DNA of 64,000 bases, taken from Streptomyces diastatochromogenes (GTDB lineage Bacteria; Actinomycetota; Actinomycetes; Streptomycetales; Streptomycetaceae). The translations under genes were made by a program, and so were the position numbers. Position 1 is the first letter of the stretch. The number at the start of each line of letters is the position of its first letter. The stretch is taken from assembly GCA_026913215.1 (NCBI GenBank), contig JAPTYK010000001.1, forward strand, positions 3,472,001 through 3,536,000. The letters run 5' to 3'. Shown here one piece after another: positions 17,300-25,977 of this stretch. The notes under the pieces are model-generated. The model was given only the letters and a program-made list of their open reading frames with translations. It was not told the DNA's origin and did not search any database.

Positions 17300-18313
17300 T
17301 CACCCCTTGTCTGGGGTGCCGGTTGCCTTGAGCTGGGCCGGGGCGGCGGGCTTCGGCTCTGTGTAGGTGGCCTTGATCGCGGCCTCACCGGTGCCCGGGT
17401 CCAGCACGCGGAAGGGAAGGGTGTGGACCGTCACGTCATCCGTGGATGCCTCCGGGGACTCCCGGTGAACTGGATGGCCGGAGCGTCCACGCGGAAGCTC
17501 GTGCCGGGGGTCAGGCCCGTGAGGTCCACCCGGAGGGAGACCACCTCACCGGCAACGAATGCCTCGTAGAGCTTCAGGGACTCCCCGGTGAACTCCCCTC
17601 AAGCTCACCTTCGTACGTCGGCACGGCGGCGCGGACGGGCTTCTTCTTCAGGGCCGTGCCCCGCAGAAAGCGCCGGTCCGTCTTCATGCCCAGGTCTCCG
17701 GTCATGGAGAACTTCGACGCGTCCAGCGCCACGGCGGAGCCGCCCGGGTCAGGGTCAGCGCGGTGCGCGACCAGTCGTAGGGCCGGGCGTCCGCCGGGTA
17801 GTCGATGGGCAGGGCCTCAGCCGGCGCGGTGCTGTGCGACACGTCCTGAAAGTCGAAGGACACGTTGAGCGTGACCGCGTTCTCCGTCTCGGCGGTCAGC
17901 TCCCACTCAGTGGCGACACAGCCCACGTGCCGGTAGGCCACCTCCGTGCCTTCGACGGTGGGCCGGATCATCTGGGCCGTCCACGACGGAGCGCCGCTCA
18001 CGGTGGCGGTCTCGAAGGTGTGGACCCGGGTGTTACCCGTGTCGGTGAAGGTGTGCTTGTCGAACGCGGCACTCAGGAGAGCGGCGGCGCCCACGTCCAG
18101 GAGGTCAACCTCAAGCTCCCCCTCCCCGCCCATCTGAATGATGTTGCGGCGGTCCGCGCGGGCGGTCTGCATTCCCCGCCTGAACCCCACGGACTCAATG
18201 AACTCCTTGGCCACCTTCCACGAATCCGCCTTCCCCTCGTACCCGATGGTGGATTCGGCGGGCGTGCCGTAGGTGGCCTCTTCTCCAATGCCAATGGCAG
18301 CGTCAAGCGCCAT
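17300..18313 (-). CDS. Phage major tail (tube) protein, frameshifted
   Basis: Starts MALDAAIGIGEEATYGTPAE at 18313. The first frame holds to about 17745 (DWSRTALTLT). The adjacent frames then give VALDASKFSMTGDLGMKTDR, EFTGESLKLYEAFVAGEVVS and ATYTEPKPAAPAQLKATGTP, with the stop at 17300, total about 337 residues. At least three single-base losses (about 17745, 17600 and 17460) break it. Such proteins polymerise into the tail tube. The very end of the gene contains one copy of the promoter-like motif. Confidence 0.85.
17308..17327 (-). promoter_or_regulatory. Promoter-like motif copy 6, inside end of major tail gene
   Basis: The minus strand reads GGCAACCGGCACCCCAGACA and encodes the last residues of the tail protein, 13 nt before the GTG of the next gene. 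It differs from the consensus at the sixth base (C for T), so it may be less active or coincidental. Confidence 0.4.
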
Positions 18314-18324
18314 GCGACTTCCCC

Positions 18325-18759
18325 CTAAGTCGTGGTGCGTCCGCGCACTCTCACGCGGACGGTCAGGGCGCTGTACGCCCCGTCAGTGGTCTCGGCGGTC
18401 TCGACGGATGACGACTCCGGGCGGAGGTCAACGAGCCCCGCCACGGCGGCGCGGTCCACGGCGCGGCAGGCATCGGCCACAAGCTCACGCAGCTCGTAGG
18501 CGCCCCGCTCAGCGGCCATCGGGTCGCCGGGGACGATCACCACCGCATGGGCTTCGACGTAGCCGGTAACGGCCGTGGGCTTGCGCGGTCCGGCGCGCAT
18601 GGCGACGGGCTCAAGCTCCTCGTCCACCGTGGCGCCCAACCAGATCTGGCGGCGCCGGTCGGACTGGCCCCTCTCCGCGAAGGTGCATTGCACCCCGGCG
18701 GGCACGAGCCCCCGGAGCGCTTCGAAGAGGGCCACCTTGGCGTTGAAGATCAACGACAT
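18325..18759 (-). CDS. Phage tail-terminator-like / neck protein
   Basis: 144 residues from ATG 18759 (MSLIFNAKVALFEALRGLVP). Size, position between the connector and the major tail protein, and the alternating beta pattern with RERGAYELRELVAD-like helices match the tail-terminator or minor-capsid completion proteins of HK97-type phages. No signature residue decides. Confidence 0.65.
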   Translation of the reverse strand: MSLIFNAKVALFEALRGLVPAGVQCTFAERGQSDRRRQIWLGATVDEELEPVAMRAGPRKPTAVTGYVEAHAVVIVPGDPMAAERGAYELRELVADACRAVDRAAVAGLVDLRPESSSVETAETTDGAYSALTVRVRVRGRTTT

Positions 18760-18767
18760 GGGGCCCC

Positions 18768-19133
18768 CTAGAGAAAGATGAACGGAAGCCGAATCCGGTA
18801 CCTGTTGAGCTGGGCGTTGACCTCCGGCAGGCTCGTGGGCCGCCAGTTGCCGCCCGCCTGGGCAAGCTGGATTGATCCGAATTCGGATTGCAGTTGAAGG
18901 GCCCGGTCCGGGACGCGGGACACAAGGTCCAGCACGTATTGCCGGGCGATTTTCCGGACACACCACCGGATCGTTTCCGGGGCGGCATCGACGCCTTCCC
19001 ACTTCCGACCGCAGTAGCTTTCGACGGTCTCAACGGCGTAGTCGATGGCTTCGCTGAGCGTGGCGTCCGAGAACTGGGCCGTGTCGTCCAGCCCGTCCAG
19101 CTCCCGGAGTTCGGCCACGGTGGCGTAGGACAA
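18768..19133 (-). CDS. Phage head-tail connector (gp6-like)
   Basis: 121 residues starting MSYATVAELRELDGLDDTAQ at 19133. The start ATVAELRELDGL followed by FSDATLSEAIDYAVETVESY is typical of the helical gp6-like adaptor ring docking below the portal. It is the first gene after the major capsid protein. A palindrome copy lies in the 68-bp gap. Confidence 0.8.
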   Translation of the reverse strand: MSYATVAELRELDGLDDTAQFSDATLSEAIDYAVETVESYCGRKWEGVDAAPETIRWCVRKIARQYVLDLVSRVPDRALQLQSEFGSIQLAQAGGNWRPTSLPEVNAQLNRYRIRLPFIFL

Positions 19134-19154
19134 GGCATCCCCCAGGGCCGGGGG

Positions 19155-19180
19155 CCAAGCGTCCCGCGTGAGTCGCTTGG
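19155..19180. repeat. Phage palindrome copy 5 (variant)
   Basis: The outer arms GGCCAAGCG / CGCTTGGCC are perfect. The centre (TCCCGCGTGAGT) has drifted. It lies between the capsid stop (19202) and the connector start (19133). Confidence 0.65.
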
Positions 19181-19201
19181 CCCCCTCGTTCGTGTGGCGC
19201 C

Positions 19202-20392
19202 TTACGCGCCGGAGCCACCGCCGACCGTGAGCACCTTGACCGCGCGCTCATCCACAAGGAGACCGTCCGCCCGCTGAAGGAAGCGGTAAACGATCTGGTC
19301 AGAGAGGAACTTGAGGTCAACGGAGCGCTCCACGCGGAGCGGGCCCGCCAGGCGGACGGTGTACTTCGACAGGTCCCCGAAGGTGACCTTGGCGTCCGGG
19401 ACACTCACGTCCGTGAGGACCGGGCGACCGTTGAAGGTGTCCGGGGCGCCCACCTGTACGGAGGACTGCCACAGGTACTGACCGTCAGTGCTCTTCAGCT
19501 TCCGCATCTGGGCCGCCACCTTGTCGGAGACGACAAAGGCCGCATTGGCGCGGTAGGAGCTGGGCAGCTCGTAGTACAGGTCAATGAGCGCGTCACTGAC
19601 CGTCGCGTCCTTCGCCGTGGCGGTGAAGGTGGCGGTGGCCGGCGAACCGGCAGTGATGATGCCGCGCGGCTGGTTGGTGCCGGAGCCAGTCAGGAAGTGG
19701 TCACCCATGCCCGCGCCGATGGCCGGGCCCGCGTCGCCAACCAGGAAGCCGACAAGGTCAAGTGCCTGATCCGCGACGAGCTCACTGGACACGGTGGACG
19801 CGTAGCCGTACTTGAACGCGCCAACGGAGCGCTGAACCGTGGTCGGGTTCGACTCCGGGATGTTCGCGTTCTCGTTGACGATGCTCGCCTGTGCCCGGCC
19901 CACGACAACGGTGAAGTCCATGGGCTCACCGGAACTCGTGGTCAGGATGGTGGCGCCGCCCCGCATGACGGTGGAGCGCTCAACGGCCTCCGCCAGGAGA
20001 CGCCCGTACAGGGTCCGCGCGATGACGGTGTTGCCCGGGTTGGTCTTCGTGTCGATGGCCGCGCGGGACTCCGGCGCGAACGCCACCGTCTGGTTCACGC
20101 CAAGGGCGCGAAGCTGGGCAGCAGCCTCCGCCAACTTGTCCTGGGTCTCCTTCTTCGAGCCGGTACCGTTCAGGCCCTGCATGAGGGCGCTGACCGACTC
20201 GCCGGACTTCAGGACTTCGATGCCCCGCTTGATCCGGCCGTCATAGTCCGCGATGGAGTCCAGGAGCTTCGTCTCCTTGCCCCGGGACTCCGCGTCCATC
20301 TCCTTACCCGCGAACTCCTCCGTCAGGGTGCGGAGTTCGGCGGTGGCCCGCTCGCGCGCCTCAAAGTTCGCGCTCAGGGTCGTTGCGTCCAT
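19202..20392 (-). CDS. HK97-family major capsid protein
   Basis: 396 residues. The first ~110 are a helical delta-domain scaffold (FEARERATAELRTLTEEFAG) expected to be cleaved by the protease encoded just upstream. The HK97 fold follows, with FTVVVGRAQASIVNENANIP, SELVADQALDLVGFLVGDAG and LTGSGTNQPRGIITAGSPAT (the family's conserved GxGxxQPxGI turn). It overlaps the protease gene by 19 bp. Confidence 0.95.
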   Translation of the reverse strand: MDATTLSANFEARERATAELRTLTEEFAGKEMDAESRGKETKLLDSIADYDGRIKRGIEVLKSGESVSALMQGLNGTGSKKETQDKLAEAAAQLRALGVNQTVAFAPESRAAIDTKTNPGNTVIARTLYGRLLAEAVERSTVMRGGATILTTSSGEPMDFTVVVGRAQASIVNENANIPESNPTTVQRSVGAFKYGYASTVSSELVADQALDLVGFLVGDAGPAIGAGMGDHFLTGSGTNQPRGIITAGSPATATFTATAKDATVSDALIDLYYELPSSYRANAAFVVSDKVAAQMRKLKSTDGQYLWQSSVQVGAPDTFNGRPVLTDVSVPDAKVTFGDLSKYTVRLAGPLRVERSVDLKFLSDQIVYRFLQRADGLLVDERAVKVLTVGGGSGA

Positions 20393-21111
20393 GTGGTTCC
20401 CCCCGTGGTGATGAGCGCGCGGAACAGTGCACGCGCGTCCTTGTGCTCATCCGGCTCGTCCTCTTCGGACTCGTCCGGGTCCTTCTCCTCCGGCCCCCCA
20501 GCCGGTCCGTCCGCGTCCTCCGGCGACTCCTCCGGGTCGTCCTCTTCGGACTCCTCCGGGTCTTCGTCGTCCGGCTTCGCGGCGCGGAGTTCGACGCCCA
20601 GCACTGCCCCGATGGACCGAAGTGCCGCGTCAGTGGTCGGATACGCCGGGGTGAGGACTGGCCCCAGTTCGGCAACATCCATTTCGGTGATCTCCCGGAT
20701 CGGGAGACCGGTCTCCGGGTCCGTCCCGGCCCGGCGCTGCCCACCCCTGCCCACGCGGAAGGTGAAGGAAGATCCCTTCACATCCCCGCGCTTGAGGAGT
20801 TCGGCAAGGTCCCGGCCCGTGGTCGTGTTCGGTAGGTCGATCTCGTACCAACCGCCGTGGTCGTCCTCACCCACGCGGAGCGTGCCGGAGGAGCGCCGGC
20901 CAAGGACCCGGTCCATGTTGTGGTTGAAGGTGGCCACCACGTCGTTGCGCTCAAGGGAGGCCATCCCGGCCCCCGGCGCGATGCGCTCCCGGAAGCCGCC
21001 CAGGTCGTGGCTCAGCTCCCCGAACCGGTACGCGTACCCGCGCATCGTGGTCGTGTCGCCGTTGGCCCGGACCTCAGCCGGAGCGCTCAGGCTCCGGGTC
21101 TCCTTCGTCAT
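20374..21111 (-). CDS. HK97-type prohead protease
   Basis: 245 residues. The N-terminal ~160 carry the U35-type elements: VATFNHNMDRVLGRRSSGTL (catalytic His candidate) and KGSSFTFRVG (Ser candidate), then ELGPVLTPAYPTT. It matures the capsid by removing the delta domain. The C-terminal ~75 residues are an unusually acidic tail (EESEEDDPEESPEDADGP). It overlaps the portal gene by 38 bp and the capsid gene by 19 bp. Confidence 0.9.
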   Translation of the reverse strand: MTKETRSLSAPAEVRANGDTTTMRGYAYRFGELSHDLGGFRERIAPGAGMASLERNDVVATFNHNMDRVLGRRSSGTLRVGEDDHGGWYEIDLPNTTTGRDLAELLKRGDVKGSSFTFRVGRGGQRRAGTDPETGLPIREITEMDVAELGPVLTPAYPTTDAALRSIGAVLGVELRAAKPDDEDPEESEEDDPEESPEDADGPAGGPEEKDPDESEEDEPDEHKDARALFRALITTGGTTWTQRP

Positions 21112-22420
21112 CGTCTTCGTCCCCCTCGTTGGTCTCGTCCGGGGCCGGGTCTTCCGGCTCCGGCTCCGGCTCCGGCGCGGGGGGTTCGTCTTCGTCGGAC
21201 ACGTCGCCCAGGTTCAGCGGCACGCGGTACGCGGCGCCCAGCCCATCGGGCAGGGGCTCAAGGTCTTCGGCGGCCCGGACTTCGTCTATGGAATAGATCC
21301 CGTTCTGAAGCCCCAGGCTGTAAAGCTCCATGCGTTCCTTCGGGGCGCCCCGCTGGATTCCGTCCAACGAGAACTTCACGAACTTGTGCCGGTCGGCGGT
21401 CTCCGCGAACAGGAGCCGCGTGAAACCGGCCTCGATGCGCTCAAGCCACGGCCGAAGGCTGAACATGCTGAACGCCTGGTTCTGTTCGGCCAGTCCGCTG
21501 CCCCAGCTCGTGGAGCCGGACGCGTCCGCTATCAGGTGCGGAGGCACGCCGAAGATCCGGGCAATCTCCGGGATCTGAAAGGCGCGGGTCTGAAGGAACT
21601 GGGCTTCGTCCGGGGTCAGGCTGACCTTTGAGAACTTGGCGCCTTCCGTCAGGAGCGCGACTCTATGGGCGTTGTCCGGACCGGAGTTGGCCAGGCGCCA
21701 CGCCTCCCGGGCGCGGGCAAGACCGTCTTCCGACATGGCGCCGGGGACTTCCACGATGGCAGCCGGCACGGCCCCGTTGCTGAAGAACTTGGCGCCGAAG
21801 GTCTGGGCCGCAAGCGTGAGACCGATGGACTCCCGCGCGTAGTTAATCGGGCTGACCCGGTGAACTCCCCGGGAGCATCATCCCGGGATGTGCAGGATCT
21901 CCCGCGACGTGAAGTAGCCAACGGCCACCTCGTTGCCGTCCGCGTCGATGTCGAAGGCTTCGAAAACCTTGCGCCGGGAGCCGTCCACCACCACCGCGTG
22001 GGTCACGATGCGGGACGGGTCCAGCACGTCCAACCCGACGATGGCCGTGTTGTCCGGCGACCACCGCACGGCCAGGTAGGCGTTGCCCTCAAGGAGGAGG
22101 GACAGGACGATCTGAGAGATCAGGTCGATACGGCCCAGCCCGCCCGGCTCCGCCGTGGGGTAGTCCAGCCACGTTGGGGAGGTCACCTCCCGGCGGGCCC
22201 CACCCCGGCGCGAATACGCGGCGACGGGGAGCGTGGCTATCGTCTCCGACAGGAGCCGGATGCACGCGAAGACCGCCGACACCTGAAGCGCCGTTGAAGA
22301 GTTGACCCGCTGACCGGCGGACGAGACCACCCCCGGGAAGGGGTAAAGGTCCGTGTCCGGTTCCCAGTTGGCCCGCGTCTCAGGAGCGCGGGGCTTGAAC
22401 AGTGCAGACCAGAAGCCCAC
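21074..22420 (-). CDS. Phage portal protein, frameshifted
   Basis: About 448 residues. GTG 22420 (VGFWSALFKPRAPETRANWE) is preferred because GGGGGTGAG lies just upstream. The first frame reaches SREILHIPG near 21880. After apparent base losses at about 21885, 21866 and 21855 it resumes at GVSPINYARESIGLTLAAQ. FGVPPHLIADASGSTSWGSG, the typical HK97-portal turn, is in the second part. The C-terminus is Glu/Asp/Pro-rich, like the protease tail. The dodecameric portal is the DNA gate of the capsid. Confidence 0.9.
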
Positions 22421-22484
22421 GATCTCACCCCCGTGCCCGCGCACAGAGGCGGGCCGTTACCGAGCCCGCGCGCAGAGGCGGGCG

Positions 22485-24041
22485 TCACAGATCGTCAAAG
22501 AATTCGGCTGAGCCGCCGAAGGCGAAGACCTCACCATCGGTCTCCCAGGTGGCGAGGATCGGAGCGTCTACGAAGCCGGGGTTGTCCTCCCGCCACAGCA
22601 CCGCGCCGTGAACGGCCAAGATCATGGCAATGGCCAAGTCGATCTTCCGGCGGCTCGAAGCGTGCTCCTTCGTGATGCGGGCCCCGTGCCGGTCCTCCCG
22701 CAGTACGGCGTTGCCGATGTGGCGGGCAAGCGCCGGGTTGCCGTCGTGGCTGAGGCGCCCGTCCCGTGCCGCGTCGTAGACCGCCTGGGTGGCGGGGATC
22801 ATCCGCTTTAGGCTGTTGGTCGGGAACGCCTCCACCGGGTGGCCCTCCGCCTCAAGGCGGTCAAGGCTTTCCTCCCAGCGGTACGGGTCGGCCACAAGGA
22901 CGCGGACCTTGTACGTGTCCAGCGCGGATCGGAGAGCGTCCCGCACGTCCGCCATGGGAACGCGCCAGTGAGCATCGTCCGCCGGGGCCTCCCAGTGCCC
23001 CAGCACGAACACGCGCAGATCGTGAACGCGGCAGGCGACCAACGCTGTTGAGTCGCCCTTCCAAGATCCGTCGAAGCCCAGGACCACGGCGTCACCGGGG
23101 CTGAGCGCGTCGTCCACGGCCAGGGAGTCCCACAGGCCATGAGGCAGCCACGAGCTTCCGCCCCGGACGAACTGACTGAGTCGGTAGATCCGGAAGGACG
23201 CTTCGGTACTGCGCTGACAGGCGGCTTCGAAGTCCGCCGGGTTGAGGATGCTGAAGGAGGGGTTGCACCGCTCCCAGACCTCCGGGTCCGTGTGGTCCAC
23301 GGTGTCCCCGATGCGCGGGCCCCAGCTCCGATAGAAGAGCGTGGGGTCCTCAAGCTCCCCGCTGTTGACGCGCTCGCCCTGGGTGCAGAGCTGGGCGAAC
23401 GGGCCGTCAGGGTCGGGGCCGGCGGTGCTGATGATCCAGAACATCGGCTCCCGCCGCGCGGCGGACCCCAGGGTCAGCGCGTCGAACAGGTCCGCCGACT
23501 TGGCGAAGGCGTATTCATCGAGACTGACGGAGCTGGGGTTCAGGCCCTGTTGGCGGCCCGCGTCGGCGGACACCACGCGGTAGGTGGAGTCCTGATAGCG
23601 GATGATGTCCCGCTGGACCTCACACACCGATGAGAGCTTCGGGGAGGCCAGGACCATGGACTTGGCCGCGTCGAAGACCATGCGGGCCTGGGCCCGGTCG
23701 TTGGCCGCAGCGATGATCTGGCGCTGGGTGTCGGCCCGGTCCGCCACAAGGTGGTACAGCATGATCCCGGCGGCAAGGGTTGACTTGCCGTTCTTCCGGG
23801 CCACGCAGACCACGGCGGTCCGGTGCTTGCGGCGCCACCGGCCGAAGGCGTCCCGCTCAAGGCGGTAGGCGTCAACGAGTAGTTCGCGCTGCCACGGGAG
23901 AAGCGTGAACGGCTGACCGGCGAACGAGCCCGTCAGGACACAGAACTTCTCAATCCAGTTGGCAACGCGGTGGCCCTCCGACGCGAAGTCGGCACCGGCG
24001 GGGATGTGCCGCGCGATGACAGGATCAAGCCCGTCCCACAT
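22485..24041 (-). CDS. Terminase large subunit
   Basis: 518 residues. Walker A is ARKNGKST (residues 81-88), Walker B LDEYAF (173-178), a C-motif ST follows in FWIISTAGPD, and the RNase-H-like nuclease has D323 (GFDGSWKGDS) and the later VLVADPYRWEE. It packages DNA into the prohead by ATP hydrolysis and makes the cos cuts together with the small subunit, 15 bp upstream, and probably the HNH nuclease. Confidence 0.96.
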   Translation of the reverse strand: MWDGLDPVIARHIPAGADFASEGHRVANWIEKFCVLTGSFAGQPFTLLPWQRELLVDAYRLERDAFGRWRRKHRTAVVCVARKNGKSTLAAGIMLYHLVADRADTQRQIIAAANDRAQARMVFDAAKSMVLASPKLSSVCEVQRDIIRYQDSTYRVVSADAGRQQGLNPSSVSLDEYAFAKSADLFDALTLGSAARREPMFWIISTAGPDPDGPFAQLCTQGERVNSGELEDPTLFYRSWGPRIGDTVDHTDPEVWERCNPSFSILNPADFEAACQRSTEASFRIYRLSQFVRGGSSWLPHGLWDSLAVDDALSPGDAVVLGFDGSWKGDSTALVACRVHDLRVFVLGHWEAPADDAHWRVPMADVRDALRSALDTYKVRVLVADPYRWEESLDRLEAEGHPVEAFPTNSLKRMIPATQAVYDAARDGRLSHDGNPALARHIGNAVLREDRHGARITKEHASSRRKIDLAIAMILAVHGAVLWREDNPGFVDAPILATWETDGEVFAFGGSAEFFDDL

Positions 24042-24056
24042 GCGACACCCCCCGGG

Positions 24057-24500
24057 TCAGAAGTCGGCGGGACTTGCCGCCACCCGGCGGGCCTCCGCCG
24101 CGACGATGCCCAGGCGCATCCGCGCTTCCGGGCTGAAGCCAATGGCTGTTTCGATGGCGCGTAGTTCGCGCTCCGTGGTCTCCACGTACCGCATGGCCGG
24201 ATGAATGGCCGGCTGCCCCGTGGACCCCACGACGGACAGGCCCTCAGCGTCGATGAGCGCCAGGAGTTCGGCCCGCCGGTCGTGAAGCTCCGCGTACCGC
24301 AAGATCACGTTGCGGTCCGTCTCCGGGCTGTACGCCCCGCCACCCGCCTGCCAGACCGCCCGCCACACTTCCCGGCCCGATGCCTTCAGGTGGCCCGGCA
24401 CGCGCGGGGCACGGCCCTCGTAGACCACCGGGGCAGCCTCCGGGGAGGCGGCGCCGTTCGGGTTGCCCGTTCGCTGGGCCGGAGACTTCGCGCGGGACAT
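24057..24500 (-). CDS. Terminase small subunit, P27 family
   Basis: 147 residues (MSRAKSPAQRTGNPNGAASP...). The middle holds VWRAVWQAGGGAYSPETDRN and AELHDRRAELLALIDAEGL, ending with LRAIETAIGFSPEARMRLGI, the P27-type pattern. It recognises the packaging site. It lies immediately before the large subunit and after the HNH/cos region. Confidence 0.88.
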   Translation of the reverse strand: MSRAKSPAQRTGNPNGAASPEAAPVVYEGRAPRVPGHLKASGREVWRAVWQAGGGAYSPETDRNVILRYAELHDRRAELLALIDAEGLSVVGSTGQPAIHPAMRYVETTERELRAIETAIGFSPEARMRLGIVAAEARRVAASPADF

Positions 24501-24882
24501 CGGACACCTACCTCAGCGGGGAGTTGGACTCCCTCAGCGGGTGCGGTGCTCAGGGACGGATGCCGGAGGGGCAGCGCCACCGGCGCCAAGCTCGTGAGCA
24601 CGACCACCGCCAGGCGGCGCATCCTCCGGCGTCCCGCCTCACGACTCCCTCAGTCCGCTCCGGGTGGTGCGGGGCGCGGGGTGCACGGGCGGAACAGGCA
24701 TGTTCAGGGGGCTTACCGGGGTCTTAACGGGCTCGTTCTCGAAGCCCTCCCGGGGCGTCCACCCAGGTCAGCGCCGGGGCGGGCCGCCAAAAACGGAGCC
24801 ACACCTAGGGCGCGTAATCCGAGCTGGGGCCGGGATCGCCGGCGGGCACGCGCGGGAACTTCCGGGCCGCTCTCCCCCTCCC
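24501..24882. other. Phage intergenic region, candidate cos site
   Basis: 382 bp without a convincing gene between the HNH nuclease and the small terminase. In HK97-like cos phages the packaging site lies here. I see a near-repeat (CCTCAGCGGGGAGTTGGACT then CCCTCAGCGGGTGCGG at about 24512-24544) but cannot define a cohesive end. Confidence 0.4.
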
Positions 24883-25236
24883 TCAGAAGGGCGGAGACGA
24901 GTAGCCCATGTCCACGCGGGTCTTCGCCTTGTGGCACGTACGGCAAAGGAGCTGGACGTTGGTGTCCACGTCCTCACCACCACGCGACAGGGGAACGATG
25001 TGGTCCACGTCCATGGCCGAAGCCAGGAAGGACAGACCGCAGCGCACGCACGAGCCACGGCCCGCACGCTTCAGCGCACGACGCAGACGAGCCGCCGCAG
25101 CGTTGCCCCGGGCGATGGCCTCACGGCGCTTGCGGTGGGACTGGACGGAGCGGCCAGACTCGTAGGCGCGGTGGTGCTCAGCACACCGGCCCGCATGGGT
25201 GGCGTACGCCCGACAGTCCAGACAACGCGTGCGCAT
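24883..25236 (-). CDS. HNH endonuclease next to terminase
   Basis: 117 residues from ATG 25236. Two pairs of cysteines (CLDC, and CVRC..., CRTC) support a zinc-bound HNH fold. The catalytic segment is MDVDHIVPLSRGGEDVDTNV followed by LLCRTCHKAK (D-H...N...H). HNH proteins beside the terminase are required for specific cos cleavage in HK97-type phages, which this position suggests. Confidence 0.9.
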   Translation of the reverse strand: MRTRCLDCRAYATHAGRCAEHHRAYESGRSVQSHRKRREAIARGNAAAARLRRALKRAGRGSCVRCGLSFLASAMDVDHIVPLSRGGEDVDTNVQLLCRTCHKAKTRVDMGYSSPPF

Positions 25237-25276
25237 GGCACCCCCGGTACGCGCATGGCCCCCTACCGGGAGACCC

Positions 25277-25302
25277 CCTACCGACTCACGTGAGTCGCTT
25301 GA
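25277..25302. repeat. Phage palindrome copy 6
   Basis: The core ACCGACTCACGTGAGTCG is intact and the outer arms are partly degenerate. It lies about 40 bp upstream of the HNH start. Confidence 0.75.
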
Positions 25303-25413
25303 CGATGTGGACCCATGCCGCTCCGCCTGGGCGTGCTTCAACCCCGTTCGGCCACCCCGGAGGGCGGGTTACTAGTGGGCGGCTCAGGCGCCCCCATGAA
25401 CGGCATGGGTCAG

Positions 25414-25513
25414 AACCCGCCCCCGGGATCGAACCGGGAACTCTGCCGGTTGCTCCGGATCTCCCGTCACCGGGGCCGGTACGGCGCACCTCTACCAATT
25501 GGGTCAGGCGGGT
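25414..25513 (-). tRNA. tRNA-like gene with abnormal anticodon region
   Basis: The acceptor arms ACCCGCC (25513-25507) and GGCGGGT (25421-25415) pair perfectly. The T arm is canonical (CCCGG-TTCGATC-CCGGG) and the D arm is ordinary (ACC-CAATTGGTAGA-GGT). The part between the D and T arms is 49 nt, too long for a class I tRNA. It folds into CCGT...ACGG around a GC-rich 13-nt loop plus a variable-arm-like CCGG-AGCAA-CCGG hairpin. No normal 7-nt anticodon loop with U33 is visible, so no amino acid can be assigned. CCA is not encoded. Confidence 0.6.
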
Positions 25514-25640
25514 CACGGCCCGGGGCTCAGAACCCAGGTGGAGAACCACACCAGGGAGCCTCACGGGCACAAGGTGAGGGGGTCTCAGTCCGCCGTATGG
25601 CACGTAGCCGGAAGGGTGCGCGGTATCCCGCCCTCACCCT

Positions 25641-25661
25641 GTATCTAGTGAGTGGATTGCC
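25641..25661 (-). promoter_or_regulatory. Promoter-like motif copy 7, control region near tRNA-like gene
   Basis: The minus strand reads GGCAATCCACTCACTAGATA, about 130 nt upstream of the tRNA-like gene and followed by CAGGGTGAGG, similar to the sequence downstream of copies 1 and 2. Confidence 0.5.
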
Positions 25662-25712
25662 TGATCAGGGGCCGGAGTTGGCCGGTCGGGCGGGGGCTCG
25701 TGGCGGGCCCCG

Positions 25713-25819
25713 GTGACGAAGTGACGGAGTGCCGGGCGGGCCGGGGTTGCTCCCACAGAAGAGACATTTGAGCTTCGTAGTCTGGATTGGATCTCTTCGT
25801 CACTTCAGCACTTCGTCAC
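25713..25819. repeat. Facing arrays of 8-bp iterons (locus B)
   Basis: The plus-strand array is GTGACGAA / GTGACGGA / GTGCCGGG at 25713-25736. The facing array at 25796-25819 reads on the minus strand GTGACGAA / GTGCTGAA / GTGACGAA. The gap is about 60 bp. Both ends of the locus are flanked by promoter-like motifs (25641-25661 and 25826-25845). The same layout occurs at 5508-5611. The region 25514-25977 otherwise contains no gene. Confidence 0.7.
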
Positions 25820-25825
25820 TGATGA

Positions 25826-25845
25826 TCACTAGGTGTCCGATTGCC
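25826..25845 (-). promoter_or_regulatory. Promoter-like motif copy 8, control region
   Basis: The minus strand reads GGCAATCGGACACCTAGTGA. It is 6 bp from the facing iteron array, so a protein bound to the iterons could cover or contact it. Confidence 0.55.
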
Positions 25846-25977
25846 TGACTCTCTGTAGCGGACTTATCGGGGCAATCTGCGCCCCGCCCCACCGCCGACA
25901 TCACATCTAAGGCATGGACATGTCAAGAGGGGTCCACGAAGAAGGGGCCGGACCCGAAGGCCCGACCCCCACCCTGG

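Noticed and set aside
19697..21631. 644-codon plus-strand open frame opposite capsid, protease and portal genes
   Set aside because: It spans three overlapping minus-strand head genes whose families are clear.
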